Below are positions 9,504 through 18,078 of a stretch of DNA of 64,000 bases, in pieces. Source of the DNA: Arthrobacter sp. 131MFCol6.1 (GTDB lineage: Bacteria; Actinomycetota; Actinomycetes; Actinomycetales; Micrococcaceae); the NCBI RefSeq assembly GCF_000374925.1, contig NZ_KB895547.1, forward strand, positions 161,726 to 225,725, read 5' to 3'. Numbering within the stretch: the first letter of the stretch is position 1; each line of letters opens with the position of its first letter. The notes below the pieces were generated by a model. The model ran no database searches and was not told the DNA's origin. It worked only from the letters and a program-made list of their open reading frames with translations. The position numbers and the translations under genes are program-made.

Positions 9504-10076
9504 CTACGACTGGCTGTCGGTCCACAACTTCAGGATCCGGCGCGTGGCGTGCCCGCCGTCGGGTGCCATGTCCACGAGCGCTATCCGGTCAAGCGTGAAG
9601 GTGTCCCCCCGCTGGAGCCGTTTGTCGCCGTGGTGCGAGACGTGCGGGCGGTACCCTTCCAGGGTGTAGGCAGGCGTGGAGATCCTGCCGGGAAGCTCCT
9701 CCACGATCCGGACCAGCTCGTTGTGGAGGACCTGCAGCTCTTCGCTGGGTTCAATCAGGTTGACCGGGATTGACCCTGCGCGCCCGAACCCGGCTTCGCC
9801 GCCCACGCTGATCCGGCAGCCCAGGGCAGCGGCCACCGGGTCCGCCATGAGGGCGGCGATGTGCTCGGCGAGCGGATCGCCCGCGGCCGGCGGCGTGCCC
9901 GGTCCGGGTTCCGCACGGGTTTCCTGGCCGGATTCGACGACGCCGGACTTCACAATGTCGTCGGACTTAACCACATCGAACTTGACCAGGGTGAGGTGCA
10001 GCGGCCAGTCATCCCGGGGAAACTCGAGTCCCTCGGCTACCGGTTCCACGAAGGCCACCGCGATCAGGTTCCGCAT
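9504..10076 (-). CDS. 2'-5' RNA ligase family (2H phosphoesterase) protein
   Basis: The 190-residue product carries both short 2H motifs: LHLTLV (HxT) near residue 27 and RPHVSHHG (HxS) near residue 150. This two-histidine fold acts on 2',5'- or cyclic phosphodiester bonds of RNA or nucleotides. Between the motifs lies an acidic/Pro-rich insert (residues 40-70) with no obvious homology. The open frame extends far upstream through the 28-bp repeat array, but the natural start is the ATG at 10076, where MRNLIAVAFVEP begins. The 178-bp gap downstream of its stop, up to the diguanylate cyclase start, holds nothing I can identify. The substrate is unknown. Confidence 0.75.
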   Translation of the reverse strand: MRNLIAVAFVEPVAEGLEFPRDDWPLHLTLVKFDVVKSDDIVKSGVVESGQETRAEPGPGTPPAAGDPLAEHIAALMADPVAAALGCRISVGGEAGFGRAGSIPVNLIEPSEELQVLHNELVRIVEELPGRISTPAYTLEGYRPHVSHHGDKRLQRGDTFTLDRIALVDMAPDGGHATRRILKLWTDSQS

Positions 10077-10216
10077 GGGAAAAGTGTGCCACGCCGCGGC
10101 GCCTTCGGGGCCGGGCGGGCGCTGAAAAGGCACAGTGCCGGCGGCGACGGCGCGGACTAAAATGGGAAGTGGCCTTGGATGTGGGCCATGCGCTGAACCG
10201 CAGAATCGCATCCCGC

Positions 10217-10382
10217 GTGCCTCCGGCCTGTCCCCCATGGTGCCGGAGGCACCTCCGCGAGAGCACAGCGCCGGAGGCACCTCCGCGAGAGCACAGCGCC
10301 GGAGGCACCTCCGCGAGAGCACAGCGCCGGAGGCACCTCCGCGAGAGCACAGTGCCGGAGGCACCTCCGTGGAAGGACAGTG
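10217..10382. repeat. 28-bp tandem repeat array with hairpin in each unit
   Basis: Five direct copies of a 28-bp unit start at 10242, 10270, 10298, 10326 and 10354; the last is degenerate, and a partial sixth begins at 10382. Each unit contains CGGAG-GCAC-CTCCG, able to fold into a 5-bp stem with a 4-base loop. A perfect 11-base arm (GTGCCTCCGGC, 10217-10227) pairs with the first unit (10242-10252). The units are contiguous without spacers, so this is not a CRISPR. The array fills most of the 328-bp gap between the nitroreductase stop and the 2H protein start. Confidence 0.9.
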
Positions 10383-10404
10383 CCGGTTAGCGGCGCGGGG
10401 GTTG

Positions 10405-11010
10405 TTAGACGGTACGGACGACGTCCTCGTAGGCGAATTTCGGCTTGGCTTCGCCCCATGCGTCGGCTCCGGGCTGGCCGATGTTGACCACCAGGAAGCT
10501 CTTCTGGCTCCCGTCGGGGAAGAATGCGGCGTCGATCTTGGCGAAGTCGGCACCCGTCATGGGACCGGCCGCGAGGCCCAGGGTGCGGACCGCGAGGATG
10601 AAGTAGCCGGCCTGCAGGTGGGCGTTGTTGTTGCCCGTGGCCGCGGCGAGATCCGGCGCGGCGTCATACATGGCCTTGGGGGCGTTGTAGCCGGGAAGGA
10701 ACGCATCCCACTGGTCCTGCCAGGCGGTGTCGTAGCTCAGGACCGCGACGAGCGGCGCTGATGCCGTCTTGGCGCGGTTTCCGGCGGCCAGTGCATCCAC
10801 GAGCGTGGCGCGGGCTTCGTCGGAGCGCACGTACGTAACGCGCAGCGGCTGGGAGTTGAAGGCCGTGGGGCCGAACTTCGTCAGTTCGTAGATCGCGCGG
10901 GCCTGCTCGTCGGTGACGTCGCCGGTGAAGGCGTTCGCCGTGCGGGCTTCGGCAAAGATGGCGTCGACGGCGGCTGCCTCGATTACTGCTTCATCGTGGG
11001 CGAGTGTCAT
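10405..11010 (-). CDS. Nitroreductase-fold FMN oxidoreductase, malonic semialdehyde reductase (RutE) type
   Basis: The 201-residue product fits the RutE branch of the nitroreductase family, which reduces malonic semialdehyde to 3-hydroxypropionate in the Rut pathway of uracil breakdown. Visible features are the FMN-binding opening (about residue 48, TKFGPTAFNSQPLRV), the central GYNAPKAMYDAAPDLAA and the C-terminal GMP-like stretch PMTGADFAKIDAAFFPDG. It is divergent from a uracil/xanthine permease across a 230-bp gap, which supports a pyrimidine link. No other rut genes are in the window, so the role may instead be general aldehyde or enone reduction. Confidence 0.8.
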   Translation of the reverse strand: MTLAHDEAVIEAAAVDAIFAEARTANAFTGDVTDEQARAIYELTKFGPTAFNSQPLRVTYVRSDEARATLVDALAAGNRAKTASAPLVAVLSYDTAWQDQWDAFLPGYNAPKAMYDAAPDLAAATGNNNAHLQAGYFILAVRTLGLAAGPMTGADFAKIDAAFFPDGSQKSFLVVNIGQPGADAWGEAKPKFAYEDVVRTV

Positions 11011-11240
11011 TGGCGTCCCTTTCGCTGTGCCGGCGCGCTCTTGGGTGGCCGGCGTCTCCTGCTGTCAATAGTTGCAACTTCAACGGACGGCGCCTGCTTC
11101 CCGTTGCGCCCTGTGACGTCGGGCACATCCTCCGGCACGCACCGCGCCGGAGGACGGGACGGCTGCTAAATGCCGCGCGGTAAAGTTGCTCGGGAAGATT
11201 CCTTCCCCGCCCGCCCCACATTCTCTGAAAGGCTCCCGGC

Positions 11241-12596
11241 ATGAGCATGCTCGGCACCAAATGGAAGCTCCACGGCAACGGCAAGTCCGTCCGTCCCGGT
11301 GAGGTCGTCAGACCGGATGAGCGGCTCACCTGGCCCTTGACGGTTGGGATCGGGATGCAGCACGTTGTGGCCATGTTCGGTGCCACCTTCCTGGTCCCGA
11401 TCATCACGGGCATGCCGCCAGCCACCACCCTGTTCTTTTCCGGCATCGGCACGCTCCTGTTCCTGGTCATCACGCAGGGACGGGTGCCCAGCTACCTCGG
11501 TTCCAGCTTCGCGTTCATCGCGCCGATCATGGCTTCCCAACAGCAGTTCGGCGTCCCCGGGGCACTGGGCGGGGTGGTCCTGGCAGGCGCGACCCTCGCC
11601 GTCGTCGGCGCCGTGGTGCAGAAGTTCGGCGCCGGCTGGATCAACCGCGTCATGCCGCCGATCGTGACCGGAGCGATCGTGGCGCTGATCGGCCTGAACC
11701 TGGCGCCCGCGGCGAAGGCCAACTTCGACCAGGCCCCCGTCACGGCCTTCATCACCCTGGCCGTCATCATCGTGGTCAGCGTGCTGTTCCGCGGCATGCT
11801 GGGCCGGCTGAGCATCCTGGTGGGCGTCCTGGTGGGCTATCTCGTTGCGATGATCCGGGGCGAGGTGGACTTCTCCAAGGTGGACAGTGCCGCGTGGGTG
11901 GGCCTGCCGCACTTCCAGACGCCCGAATTCCACCTCGGTGTCGTGGGCCTCTTCGTGCCGGTCGTCCTGGTGCTGGTGGCAGAGAACATCGGCCATGTGA
12001 AGTCGGTGTCCGCCATGACGGGGCAGAACCTCGACGGCGTCTCCGGCCGCGCGCTGTTGGCCGACGGCGCCGCCACTGTGCTTGCCGGTCTTGGCGGCGG
12101 CTCCGGGACCACCACGTATGCCGAGAACATCGGCGTCATGGCTGCCACCAAGGTGTATTCGACGGCGGCCTACTGGGTGGCCGGCGTCTTCGCAGTGATC
12201 CTGAGCTTTTCGCCGAAGTTTGGCGAGCTCATCGCCACGGTCCCCGCCGGTGTCCTGGGCGGCGCGGCCACGATGCTGTACGGCATGATCGGCGTGCTGG
12301 GCGTGAAAATCTGGGTCCAGAACAGGGTGAACTTCTCCAACTCGATCAACCTGACCACGGCCGCCGTCGCCCTGATCGTCGGGATTGCCGACTACACCTG
12401 GACTATCGGCGACCTCAAGTTCACCGGGATCGCGCTGGGCTCGGCCGCGGCCCTGGTGATCTACCACGGCATGAAGGCGATCGCGAAGGTGCGCGGCACG
12501 GTGGCCGAGCCGGAAACCGAAGATCCCGGGCCGGCCGCGGCTTCGACGGCCGCGGTCAAGGCAGCCGTCAAGCGCGCCCCCAAGAAGCGCCGCTAA
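11241..12596 (+). CDS. NCS2 uracil/xanthine permease (UraA-like)
   Basis: A 451-residue nucleobase/cation symporter with about 14 helices. Family hallmarks are GIGMQHVVAMFGATFLVP near the N-terminus, the half-helix pair around GSSFAFIAPI, VPVVLVLVAENIGHVKS with the substrate-binding Glu, and GGGSGTTTYAENIG. This pattern fits UraA/RutG-like uracil uptake better than purine carriers, where the motif differs. The last 40 residues are Ala/Lys/Arg-rich and cytoplasmic. A strong intrinsic terminator follows. The divergent neighbour is a RutE-type reductase. Confidence 0.9.
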   Translation: MSMLGTKWKLHGNGKSVRPGEVVRPDERLTWPLTVGIGMQHVVAMFGATFLVPIITGMPPATTLFFSGIGTLLFLVITQGRVPSYLGSSFAFIAPIMASQQQFGVPGALGGVVLAGATLAVVGAVVQKFGAGWINRVMPPIVTGAIVALIGLNLAPAAKANFDQAPVTAFITLAVIIVVSVLFRGMLGRLSILVGVLVGYLVAMIRGEVDFSKVDSAAWVGLPHFQTPEFHLGVVGLFVPVVLVLVAENIGHVKSVSAMTGQNLDGVSGRALLADGAATVLAGLGGGSGTTTYAENIGVMAATKVYSTAAYWVAGVFAVILSFSPKFGELIATVPAGVLGGAATMLYGMIGVLGVKIWVQNRVNFSNSINLTTAAVALIVGIADYTWTIGDLKFTGIALGSAAALVIYHGMKAIAKVRGTVAEPETEDPGPAAASTAAVKAAVKRAPKKRR

Positions 12597-12646
12597 AGAA
12601 CGCCGCCCGGAAGCGCGCCGCGGGCGGGCCAACCCGCAGACACAAG

Positions 12647-12685
12647 AGGCCGGACTCCGCCCACAGGCAGGAGTCCGGCCTTTTT
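12647..12685 (+). terminator. Rho-independent terminator after the permease
   Basis: A perfect 12-bp stem, AGGCCGGACTCC (12647-12658) with its complement at 12670-12681, encloses an 11-base loop and runs straight into TTTTT (12681-12685). It lies about 50 bp after the permease stop. It is the clearest intrinsic terminator in the window. Confidence 0.93.
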
Positions 12686-12747
12686 GCTGTCACGACCCTC
12701 CTAGGACCGGCAGCGCCCGCAACGGCGGGGGCCTTCGGCGCGACGGA

Positions 12748-13269
12748 CTAGCCGGCGTCGAAGGCGTCCTTGTCATCGTCGCGGTCCTTCGGCGACTTGC
12801 TCTCCGGCAGGTCCGTCCCGGAGCCGTCCGGCAGCCCCGCCGCGTCCTGTCCGGACTCGGAGGAGAAGGGCCGCCCGGCGTCGGGCTCTTCCGTGTTGGC
12901 CTCGTCCATCTCCGCTTCCGAGGACGGCACGGCTGCCTCGGAATTCTCCGCGGCGTCGGGGTCGAAGCCGGGGGTTGCGCTGGCGTTTTCTGCACTCATT
13001 TGTTCCTCCACTCCTCCGAAGCGTCCTGCCCCGGGTTCTCCTGCACTGTCTTGGTCTTCTGCACCGAACGGGCTCAGGTCCGGCGCGCCGGCCGGATACG
13101 TCTCACCGTCGGGGCTGTCCTGGTTCAGGCCGGCGGCGTCGAAGGCCTCCTCCTCGCGGGGCTGGGCAAAGTTCTTCTCATCGCCGCCCATCTCCTGCTC
13201 GGCGGTCGGCGTACCGTAGCCACCCGCTTCTTCGGTGACGGTCTTGGGATCCTGCTGGTTTTCAGTCAT
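12748..13269 (-). CDS. Acidic, disordered hypothetical protein
   Basis: A 173-residue protein dominated by Asp, Glu, Gly, Ala, Ser and Pro, with no hydrophobic helix and no recognisable domain. It begins MTENQQDPKTVTEEAGGYGT behind a strong AGGAGG, which fixes the start at 13269. The codon pattern is as high in third-position GC as its neighbours, which supports it being a real gene. It lies 59 bp downstream of a general-stress-type SDR on the same strand. Acidic disordered proteins of this kind often accumulate during desiccation or osmotic stress, but that is inference only. Confidence 0.65.
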   Translation of the reverse strand: MTENQQDPKTVTEEAGGYGTPTAEQEMGGDEKNFAQPREEEAFDAAGLNQDSPDGETYPAGAPDLSPFGAEDQDSAGEPGAGRFGGVEEQMSAENASATPGFDPDAAENSEAAVPSSEAEMDEANTEEPDAGRPFSSESGQDAAGLPDGSGTDLPESKSPKDRDDDKDAFDAG

Positions 13270-13328
13270 GTCATTCCTCCTGGTACTGGAAATGGGACTA
13301 ACTGGCACTGGACGGGTCCGGAGCGGGC

Positions 13329-14240
13329 TCAGAGGCCCTTGCCTCCGGTCACCGGAAGCACGGCTCCGGAAATATAGGAACCGTGGTCGGAGGCGAGCAG
13401 GACATAGGCGGCCGCGAGCTCCGCCGGCTGCCCCGCCCGCTGCAGCGGCGTGTCCTGACCGAATTTCGGGAGCTTGTCAGGCCATTCGGTGGCCGGAATC
13501 AGCGGGGTCCAGATGGGACCCGGGGCCACGGCGTTGACCCTGATCCCCTTGGGTCCGAGCTCCTGGGCCAGGGCTTTGGTGAAGGCCACCTGGGCCGCCT
13601 TGGTCATGGCGTAGTCAATGAGTCCCGGCGAAGGGTTGAAGGCCTGGATCGACGCAGTGGTGATGATCGACGCACCCGCTTCCAGATGCGGGACCGCGGC
13701 ACGGGCCGTCCAGAGCAGGGAGTACAGATTGGTTTTGAAAACGCGATCGAACTCTTCGGTGGGCAGTGATTCGAAGCTCTCGCGGTTCTTCTGGTAGGCC
13801 GCATTCAGCACCAGGACGTCGAGGCGCCCGAATTCGGCCAGCGTCGCCTTCACGATGTCCGCCGCGAAGTCCTCGCTGCGGCCATCGCCGGGGAGCAGGA
13901 CGGCCTTGCGGCCGGCCTTTCGGATCCACTCGGCGGTGTCCTGCGCGTCTTCTTCTTCCTCCGGCAGGTAGGAGATGGCGACGTCGGCCCCCTCGCGGGC
14001 GAAGGCGATCGCCACCGCCCTGCCGATTCCGGAGTCGCCGCCCGTAATGAGGGCGGCCTTGCCGCCCAGGGCACCGCTGCCGCGGTAGCTTTCCTCACCG
14101 TGGTCCGGTTTGGGCTCCATCGGTGAGGTGAGGCCAGGCTGTTTCTGGACCTGCTCCGGGAACGGGCCGGAATGGTAGCCGGCGCGGGGATCGCGCGGCT
14201 GGTCGGGCTGCTTGGGCTGGTCCTGCTGTGGGTCGCTCAT
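13329..14240 (-). CDS. SDR oxidoreductase, general-stress (YdaD/YhdF-like) type
   Basis: The 303-residue short-chain dehydrogenase has the cofactor motif ALITGGDSGIGRAVA (about residue 60), LVLNAAYQ in place of NNAG, a catalytic Ser in TTASIQAF and YAMTKAA (YxxxK). The 50-residue N-terminal extension, rich in Gln/Pro/Asp and including GYHSGPFPEQVQ, is typical of the stress-induced Bacillus YdaD/YhdF group. The start at 14240 (MSDPQQDQ) is preferred over an upstream in-frame ATG because the extension begins there in relatives. It is probably cotranscribed with the acidic protein downstream. The substrate is unknown. Confidence 0.88.
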   Translation of the reverse strand: MSDPQQDQPKQPDQPRDPRAGYHSGPFPEQVQKQPGLTSPMEPKPDHGEESYRGSGALGGKAALITGGDSGIGRAVAIAFAREGADVAISYLPEEEEDAQDTAEWIRKAGRKAVLLPGDGRSEDFAADIVKATLAEFGRLDVLVLNAAYQKNRESFESLPTEEFDRVFKTNLYSLLWTARAAVPHLEAGASIITTASIQAFNPSPGLIDYAMTKAAQVAFTKALAQELGPKGIRVNAVAPGPIWTPLIPATEWPDKLPKFGQDTPLQRAGQPAELAAAYVLLASDHGSYISGAVLPVTGGKGL

Positions 14241-14464
14241 AGTCCACCTAACAACGTGTCGGTTTCCAGGGATGCTCATCGGTCCCGTGTGGTCCGGGCC
14301 GCTGAAACCATCCCAGCGAAGTAGTCAGTTTCTACCCTAACCGCAATATGGTCAGCAAGCTTAGTACCGACTTGTTTTTGGAAACTCTCAAGCCTAGGTT
14401 GAGGGTGGGGCCGCATGCTGCTGCGGGTTCCCTTCTTGGTTTCAGGATTTGCGGAGGAGTGTTG

Positions 14465-14965
14465 ATGACCGGCCCGGTAGCGCCGAAGGACGACGGCAGG
14501 AACGAATCGCCAGCTGAGCGGATGGACCGCAACTGGGCGGAGCTACTGCAGGAACTGCGGGTACTCCAGACCGGTGTCCAGATCCTCGCCGGCTTCCTCC
14601 TGACCTTGCCTTTCCAGTCCCGCTTCGAAACGTTGGATGACTACCAGACCCGGCTGTACCTCGCCAACGTGGTGCTGGCCGCCCTGACCACGGCCACGAT
14701 CCTGCTGCCCGTGAGCGTGCACCGCCGGCTATTCCAACAGGGGCTGAAGGAAACGCTCGTGAGCAGCGCGGACATCATCGCCAAGTTTTCGTTGGCCGGC
14801 GTGGGGCTGCTGAGCGTGGGCACCACGTCCCTCGTCTTCGATGTCACCGTCAGCCGGACGGCGGGCGTGATCGCGGGCGTCGGGCTGCTGGCCGTGCTGG
14901 TGCTGCTGCTGGTACTTGTCCCTGCCTGGATCCGTCGACGGGCCCGCAAAGAGGAGCCGCTATGA
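14465..14965 (+). CDS. DUF6328-type four-helix membrane protein
   Basis: A 166-residue protein with a hydrophilic N-terminus (RNWAELLQELRVLQTGVQIL) leading into a first helix with LAGFLLTLPF, then three more helices and a basic C-terminal tail. This is the DUF6328 pattern widespread in actinobacteria; no biochemical function is established. The start at 14465 follows GGAGG; the frame is open further upstream but without a site. It overlaps the next membrane gene by four bases (ATGA), so the two are translationally coupled. Confidence 0.85.
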   Translation: MTGPVAPKDDGRNESPAERMDRNWAELLQELRVLQTGVQILAGFLLTLPFQSRFETLDDYQTRLYLANVVLAALTTATILLPVSVHRRLFQQGLKETLVSSADIIAKFSLAGVGLLSVGTTSLVFDVTVSRTAGVIAGVGLLAVLVLLLVLVPAWIRRRARKEEPL

Positions 14966-15669
14966 CGAACGTTTCGCATGAGCGCCACACCGCGGGCACG
15001 GGAACCATGGGCAAATGGGTCAAGGAGCATGGACTGCTGCTGGCCAACATCGGGCTGTTCGTCGTGTTTTTCGGCGGCATGGTCCTGAGCGGGGCAAGCA
15101 CGTACAGCGACGAGCAACTGGCCCACGGCGAACCTGCCGTGACCGTCCTGCAGTACCTTGGCACCGGGAACTTCCTGGAGGCGACTTTCGAGAACTGGGA
15201 GTCGGAATTCCTGCAGATGGGCATGTACGTCATCCTCACCGTCTTCCTGTTCCAGAAGGGGTCCTCCGAGTCCAAGCCGATGGGCCACAGCGCCCCGCAG
15301 GACGAGGACCCCCGGCAGGCAAAGCTCAATGAGTCCACGCCGTGGCCCGTGCGGCGCGGCGGCTGGGTCCTCAAACTCTACGAACACTCGCTCTCGATCA
15401 TGTTCCTCCTGCTGTTCCTGGCGTCCTTCATCCTGCACGCGGTTGGCGGCGCGGACGACTACAACAGTGGCCAGGAGGCGCACGGACAGCCCACCGTGAC
15501 GGTGCTGGGCTATCTGGCGACGAGCCGGTTCTGGTTCGAGTCCTTCCAGAACTGGCAAAGCGAGTTCCTCGCCGTGGCGGTTCTGGTGGGCGCCTCGGTC
15601 TACCTGCGCGAGAAGGGCTCCCCCGAGTCCAAACCCGTGGCCGAGCCGCACTACGAGACCGGCGCCTAG
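14962..15669 (+). CDS. DUF6766-type membrane protein with internal duplication
   Basis: A 235-residue protein built of two similar halves, each with a helix, an extracytoplasmic loop, an aromatic motif F(E/Q)NW(E/Q)SEFL and a second helix ending in KGS(S/P)ESKP. The repeat identity (residues about 70-105 and 185-225) points to an ancient duplication. This matches DUF6766; the function is unknown. It is coupled by overlapping ATGA to the DUF6328 gene. This pair lies beside a stress-type SDR, so membrane stress protection is a reasonable but unproven guess. Confidence 0.85.
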   Translation: MTNVSHERHTAGTGTMGKWVKEHGLLLANIGLFVVFFGGMVLSGASTYSDEQLAHGEPAVTVLQYLGTGNFLEATFENWESEFLQMGMYVILTVFLFQKGSSESKPMGHSAPQDEDPRQAKLNESTPWPVRRGGWVLKLYEHSLSIMFLLLFLASFILHAVGGADDYNSGQEAHGQPTVTVLGYLATSRFWFESFQNWQSEFLAVAVLVGASVYLREKGSPESKPVAEPHYETGA

Positions 15670-15676
15670 ACGGCAA

Positions 15677-15702
15677 GCTGGCCGGCAGGGCAGCCGGCCA
15701 GC
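15677..15702. terminator. Perfect hairpin between convergent genes
   Basis: GCTGGCCGGC (15677-15686) pairs perfectly with 15693-15702 around a six-base loop. It sits just after the DUF6766 stop and just before the convergent glycerate kinase stop. There is no T-run on either side, so it may act as a two-way Rho-assisted stop or an mRNA-end stabiliser. Confidence 0.55.
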
Positions 15703-15709
15703 AGGGGCG

Positions 15710-16834
15710 TCAGGCGCCTTCGAGGACCTGGCTGGTGACCCAGGTAAGGTACTTTGCGGCGTTTGCTACTGCGTCCTGCGGGCTGCCGGCGACGTCCAGC
15801 AGCTGCGCCGCCGCCACCACGCCGTGACGGGCAAGGTCCTCCGGGGTGACGAGGATCCGGCCGGCCACCACGATCACCGGAATGCCAAGGGCCTGGGCGG
15901 CATCGGCGAGGGCGATCGGCGCCTTGCCTGTCAGCGATTGGCTGTCCATGGAGCCTTCTCCGGTGATGACCAAATCGGCCACCGCGAGTTTCGCGTCCAG
16001 CCCGGTGAGGCCGGCCACCAGCTCGAAGCCGCCTTCCAGGGCGGCCGTGCTGAAGGCCAGGAACGACGCCGGGAACCCGCCGGCCGCCCCGGCGCCGGGC
16101 ACGTTGACATCCCGGCCGGTCGTCTCGCGCAGGACCGAGGCCCAGTTGCGCAGGCCGGCGTCGAGCAGCTCCACCGCATCGGCGTCGGCGCCTTTTTGCG
16201 GACCGAACACGTGTGCGGCGCCGTCGCTGCCGAACAGCGGGTTTTGGACGTCGACGGCGATCCTGAACTTCACCCCGGCCAGCCGCGGGTCGAGGCCGCT
16301 GATGTCCACGGTCGCGACGTCGGCAAGCGATCCGCCGCCGAGGGGCACCACGTTGCCGGCGGAGTCCAACGGCTTGAGCCCGAGGGCGCGGAGGGCGCCG
16401 CTGCCGCCGTCGCTCATGGCCGAGCCGCCCACGCCCAGCACGATTTCCGTGGCACCGGCGTCCAGCGCGGCGGCGATCAGCTGGCCGCAGCCATAGCTGT
16501 GGGCGCGCAGCGCGTTGGCCGGTGTGGGCTCCATGTGCGCCAGCCCTGAGGCCTGCGCCGTTTCAATCACCGCGGTGGCCCCGCCGAAGGCGTCCGCCCG
16601 GATGGCCCACGCGGCGCCGATCGGGGCCAGGATGGGGCCGACGACCGCGTTGAGCCGTTCCTCGTAGCCGGCTGCGACGGCGGCCTCGAGGGTCCCTTCG
16701 CCGCCGTCGGCCACCGGAAACTGGATGGCTTCAGCGTCGGGGTAGACCCGCAGGGCGCCTTCGGCAATGGCGGCGGCGGCTTCGACCGCGGTGAGGGAGC
16801 CCTTGAACTTGTCCGGGGCGATGAGGATGCGCAT
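15710..16834 (-). CDS. Glycerate kinase (GlxK/GarK type)
   Basis: The 374-residue enzyme phosphorylates D-glycerate to 2- or 3-phosphoglycerate, feeding glyoxylate/glycerate carbon into lower glycolysis. It begins with the family signature MRILIAPDKFKGSLTAVEAA, followed by FPVADGGEGT, GVGGSAMSDGG and DLVITGEGSMDSQSLTGKAP. All main motifs are intact and the length is normal. The glycerophosphodiesterase gene lies upstream on the same strand, 51 bp away, so cotranscription is possible. Confidence 0.95.
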   Translation of the reverse strand: MRILIAPDKFKGSLTAVEAAAAIAEGALRVYPDAEAIQFPVADGGEGTLEAAVAAGYEERLNAVVGPILAPIGAAWAIRADAFGGATAVIETAQASGLAHMEPTPANALRAHSYGCGQLIAAALDAGATEIVLGVGGSAMSDGGSGALRALGLKPLDSAGNVVPLGGGSLADVATVDISGLDPRLAGVKFRIAVDVQNPLFGSDGAAHVFGPQKGADADAVELLDAGLRNWASVLRETTGRDVNVPGAGAAGGFPASFLAFSTAALEGGFELVAGLTGLDAKLAVADLVITGEGSMDSQSLTGKAPIALADAAQALGIPVIVVAGRILVTPEDLARHGVVAAAQLLDVAGSPQDAVANAAKYLTWVTSQVLEGA

Positions 16835-16885
16835 GGTTCTATCCTGCCAGCCCGGCGGCCCGGGCGTGCCAGGACGACACGGTGC

Positions 16886-17728
16886 CTAGGACCAGGTCCC
16901 GCGCTCCTGGAGGACCGCCTTGAGCAGGTCCGCGCGGTCCGTGACAATCCCGTCCACGCCAAGGTCCAGCAGCCGGTGCATTTCCGCGGGCTCGTTGACT
17001 GTCCACACGTGGACCTGCAGCCCGTGCCGGTGTGCCCGCCGGATGAAGCCGGGCGTCACCACGGGCACGGCGCCGTAGCGGACGGGGACCTGCAGGGCGT
17101 GGACTCCGCGCAGTGCCCGACGCACCACGGCGGACATCAGCGGCGCAGGCAGCACGGGGCCCAGCAGGACGAACACGGCGTTGGACACGATGCCGGCGGA
17201 GCTGGCGGCGGGACGGCTCAGCTGCTTCAGCACTGCCCGGCGCCGCCGGTCCGAGAAGCTGGCCACCAGCACGCGGTCGTGCAGTCCGTGGCGTTCGATC
17301 GCCGACGCCAGGGTGCCCACGGAGTTCCAGTCCTTGACGTCGATATTGAGCCGGACGTCCGGGAAGGCAGCGATCAGCTCATCGAACCGCGGGATCGGTT
17401 CTGTCCCGCCGATCCTGGCCTGGGCAACGGTTGAGGCCGGAAGGTCCGCGATTTGGCCCCGGCCCTCCGTGATCCGGTCCAGGGTCTTGTCGTGGAAGAG
17501 CACCAACACGCCGTCGGCCGTGGTGTGCACATCCGTCTCCAGATGCCGGAACCCGAGGTCGACGGCGGCGCGGAACGCGGCCATCGAGTTCTCCAGCCCG
17601 TCCAGCGAGAAGCCCCGGTGGGCCAGCGCCAGCGGCGCCCGGGAGCCGCCCGGGGCCCGGGCAGCGGCGCCCTCCGGGGCACCGTCGCCATTGCCGCGAG
17701 GGGCGAAGTAGGGGTGCAGGTCAGTCAC
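16886..17728 (-). CDS. Glycerophosphodiester phosphodiesterase (GDPD family)
   Basis: The 280-residue GDPD-fold enzyme hydrolyses glycerophosphodiesters to glycerol 3-phosphate and an alcohol. Catalytic and metal residues are visible: LAHRGFSLDGLENSM (His, Arg, Glu, Asn), HLETDVHTTADGVLVLFHD (Glu, Asp, the second His) and, at the C-terminal strand, VHVWTVNEP. The N-terminal 35 residues are Gly/Ala/Pro-rich without a signal peptide, so it is cytoplasmic (UgpQ-like). A 121-residue central segment with an apolar stretch (FVLLGPVLPAPLMS) is larger than in the shortest members. Confidence 0.92.
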   Translation of the reverse strand: MTDLHPYFAPRGNGDGAPEGAAARAPGGSRAPLALAHRGFSLDGLENSMAAFRAAVDLGFRHLETDVHTTADGVLVLFHDKTLDRITEGRGQIADLPASTVAQARIGGTEPIPRFDELIAAFPDVRLNIDVKDWNSVGTLASAIERHGLHDRVLVASFSDRRRRAVLKQLSRPAASSAGIVSNAVFVLLGPVLPAPLMSAVVRRALRGVHALQVPVRYGAVPVVTPGFIRRAHRHGLQVHVWTVNEPAEMHRLLDLGVDGIVTDRADLLKAVLQERGTWS

Positions 17729-17814
17729 TCCTGAAGCGTACCCGAGCCTCGATCTGACGGCATGGGGTTGGACCGGGTGGGCCTGCAGGGCTCATCGGGT
17801 CCGGGTAGTGGGCC

Positions 17815-18078
17815 TCAGCGGGACGGGGTGTCAGGAGTCTGCTGGCGGATTTCGACGCCGTCACTGCAGTGCAGCAGCGTGCGGCCGCGGCCGCCGTCGA
17901 GGTCGACCCAGACCACGCTGTGGTCCGCCGTCACGGCGTCCACAAGCCCGCCGGTCTCAAAACCCGGGGCGAGCCGGACGCTGACGCGGTCGCCCTGGCG
18001 CAACTGCCTCCAGTGCCGGTCCGGTTCCGCCGGGTGCAGGGGTTGTTCGTCTGTGTTGTTGATGCGGTGCCTGGCCAT
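17815..18078 (-). CDS. Small hypothetical protein
   Basis: I do not recognise this 87-residue protein. The core GDRVSVRLAPGFETGGLVDAV followed by VVWVDLDGGRGRTLLH looks like a small beta-barrel (SH3/KOW-like), and the composition is soluble. ATG 18078 follows GGGGAC and is preferred to the in-frame ATG at 18099. It stands alone between the glycerophosphodiesterase and the HAD phosphatase, on the same strand as both. Confidence 0.5.
   Translation of the reverse strand: MARHRINNTDEQPLHPAEPDRHWRQLRQGDRVSVRLAPGFETGGLVDAVTADHSVVWVDLDGGRGRTLLHCSDGVEIRQQTPDTPSR

Noticed and set aside
10242..10382. CRISPR array
   Set aside because: The 28-bp units are contiguous with no variable spacers, and no cas gene is nearby.
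11166..12632. 488-codon minus-strand frame over the uracil permease
   Set aside because: The translation is His/Asp/Gly-rich, lacks hydrophobic helices and any domain; the + strand permease has all NCS2 motifs.
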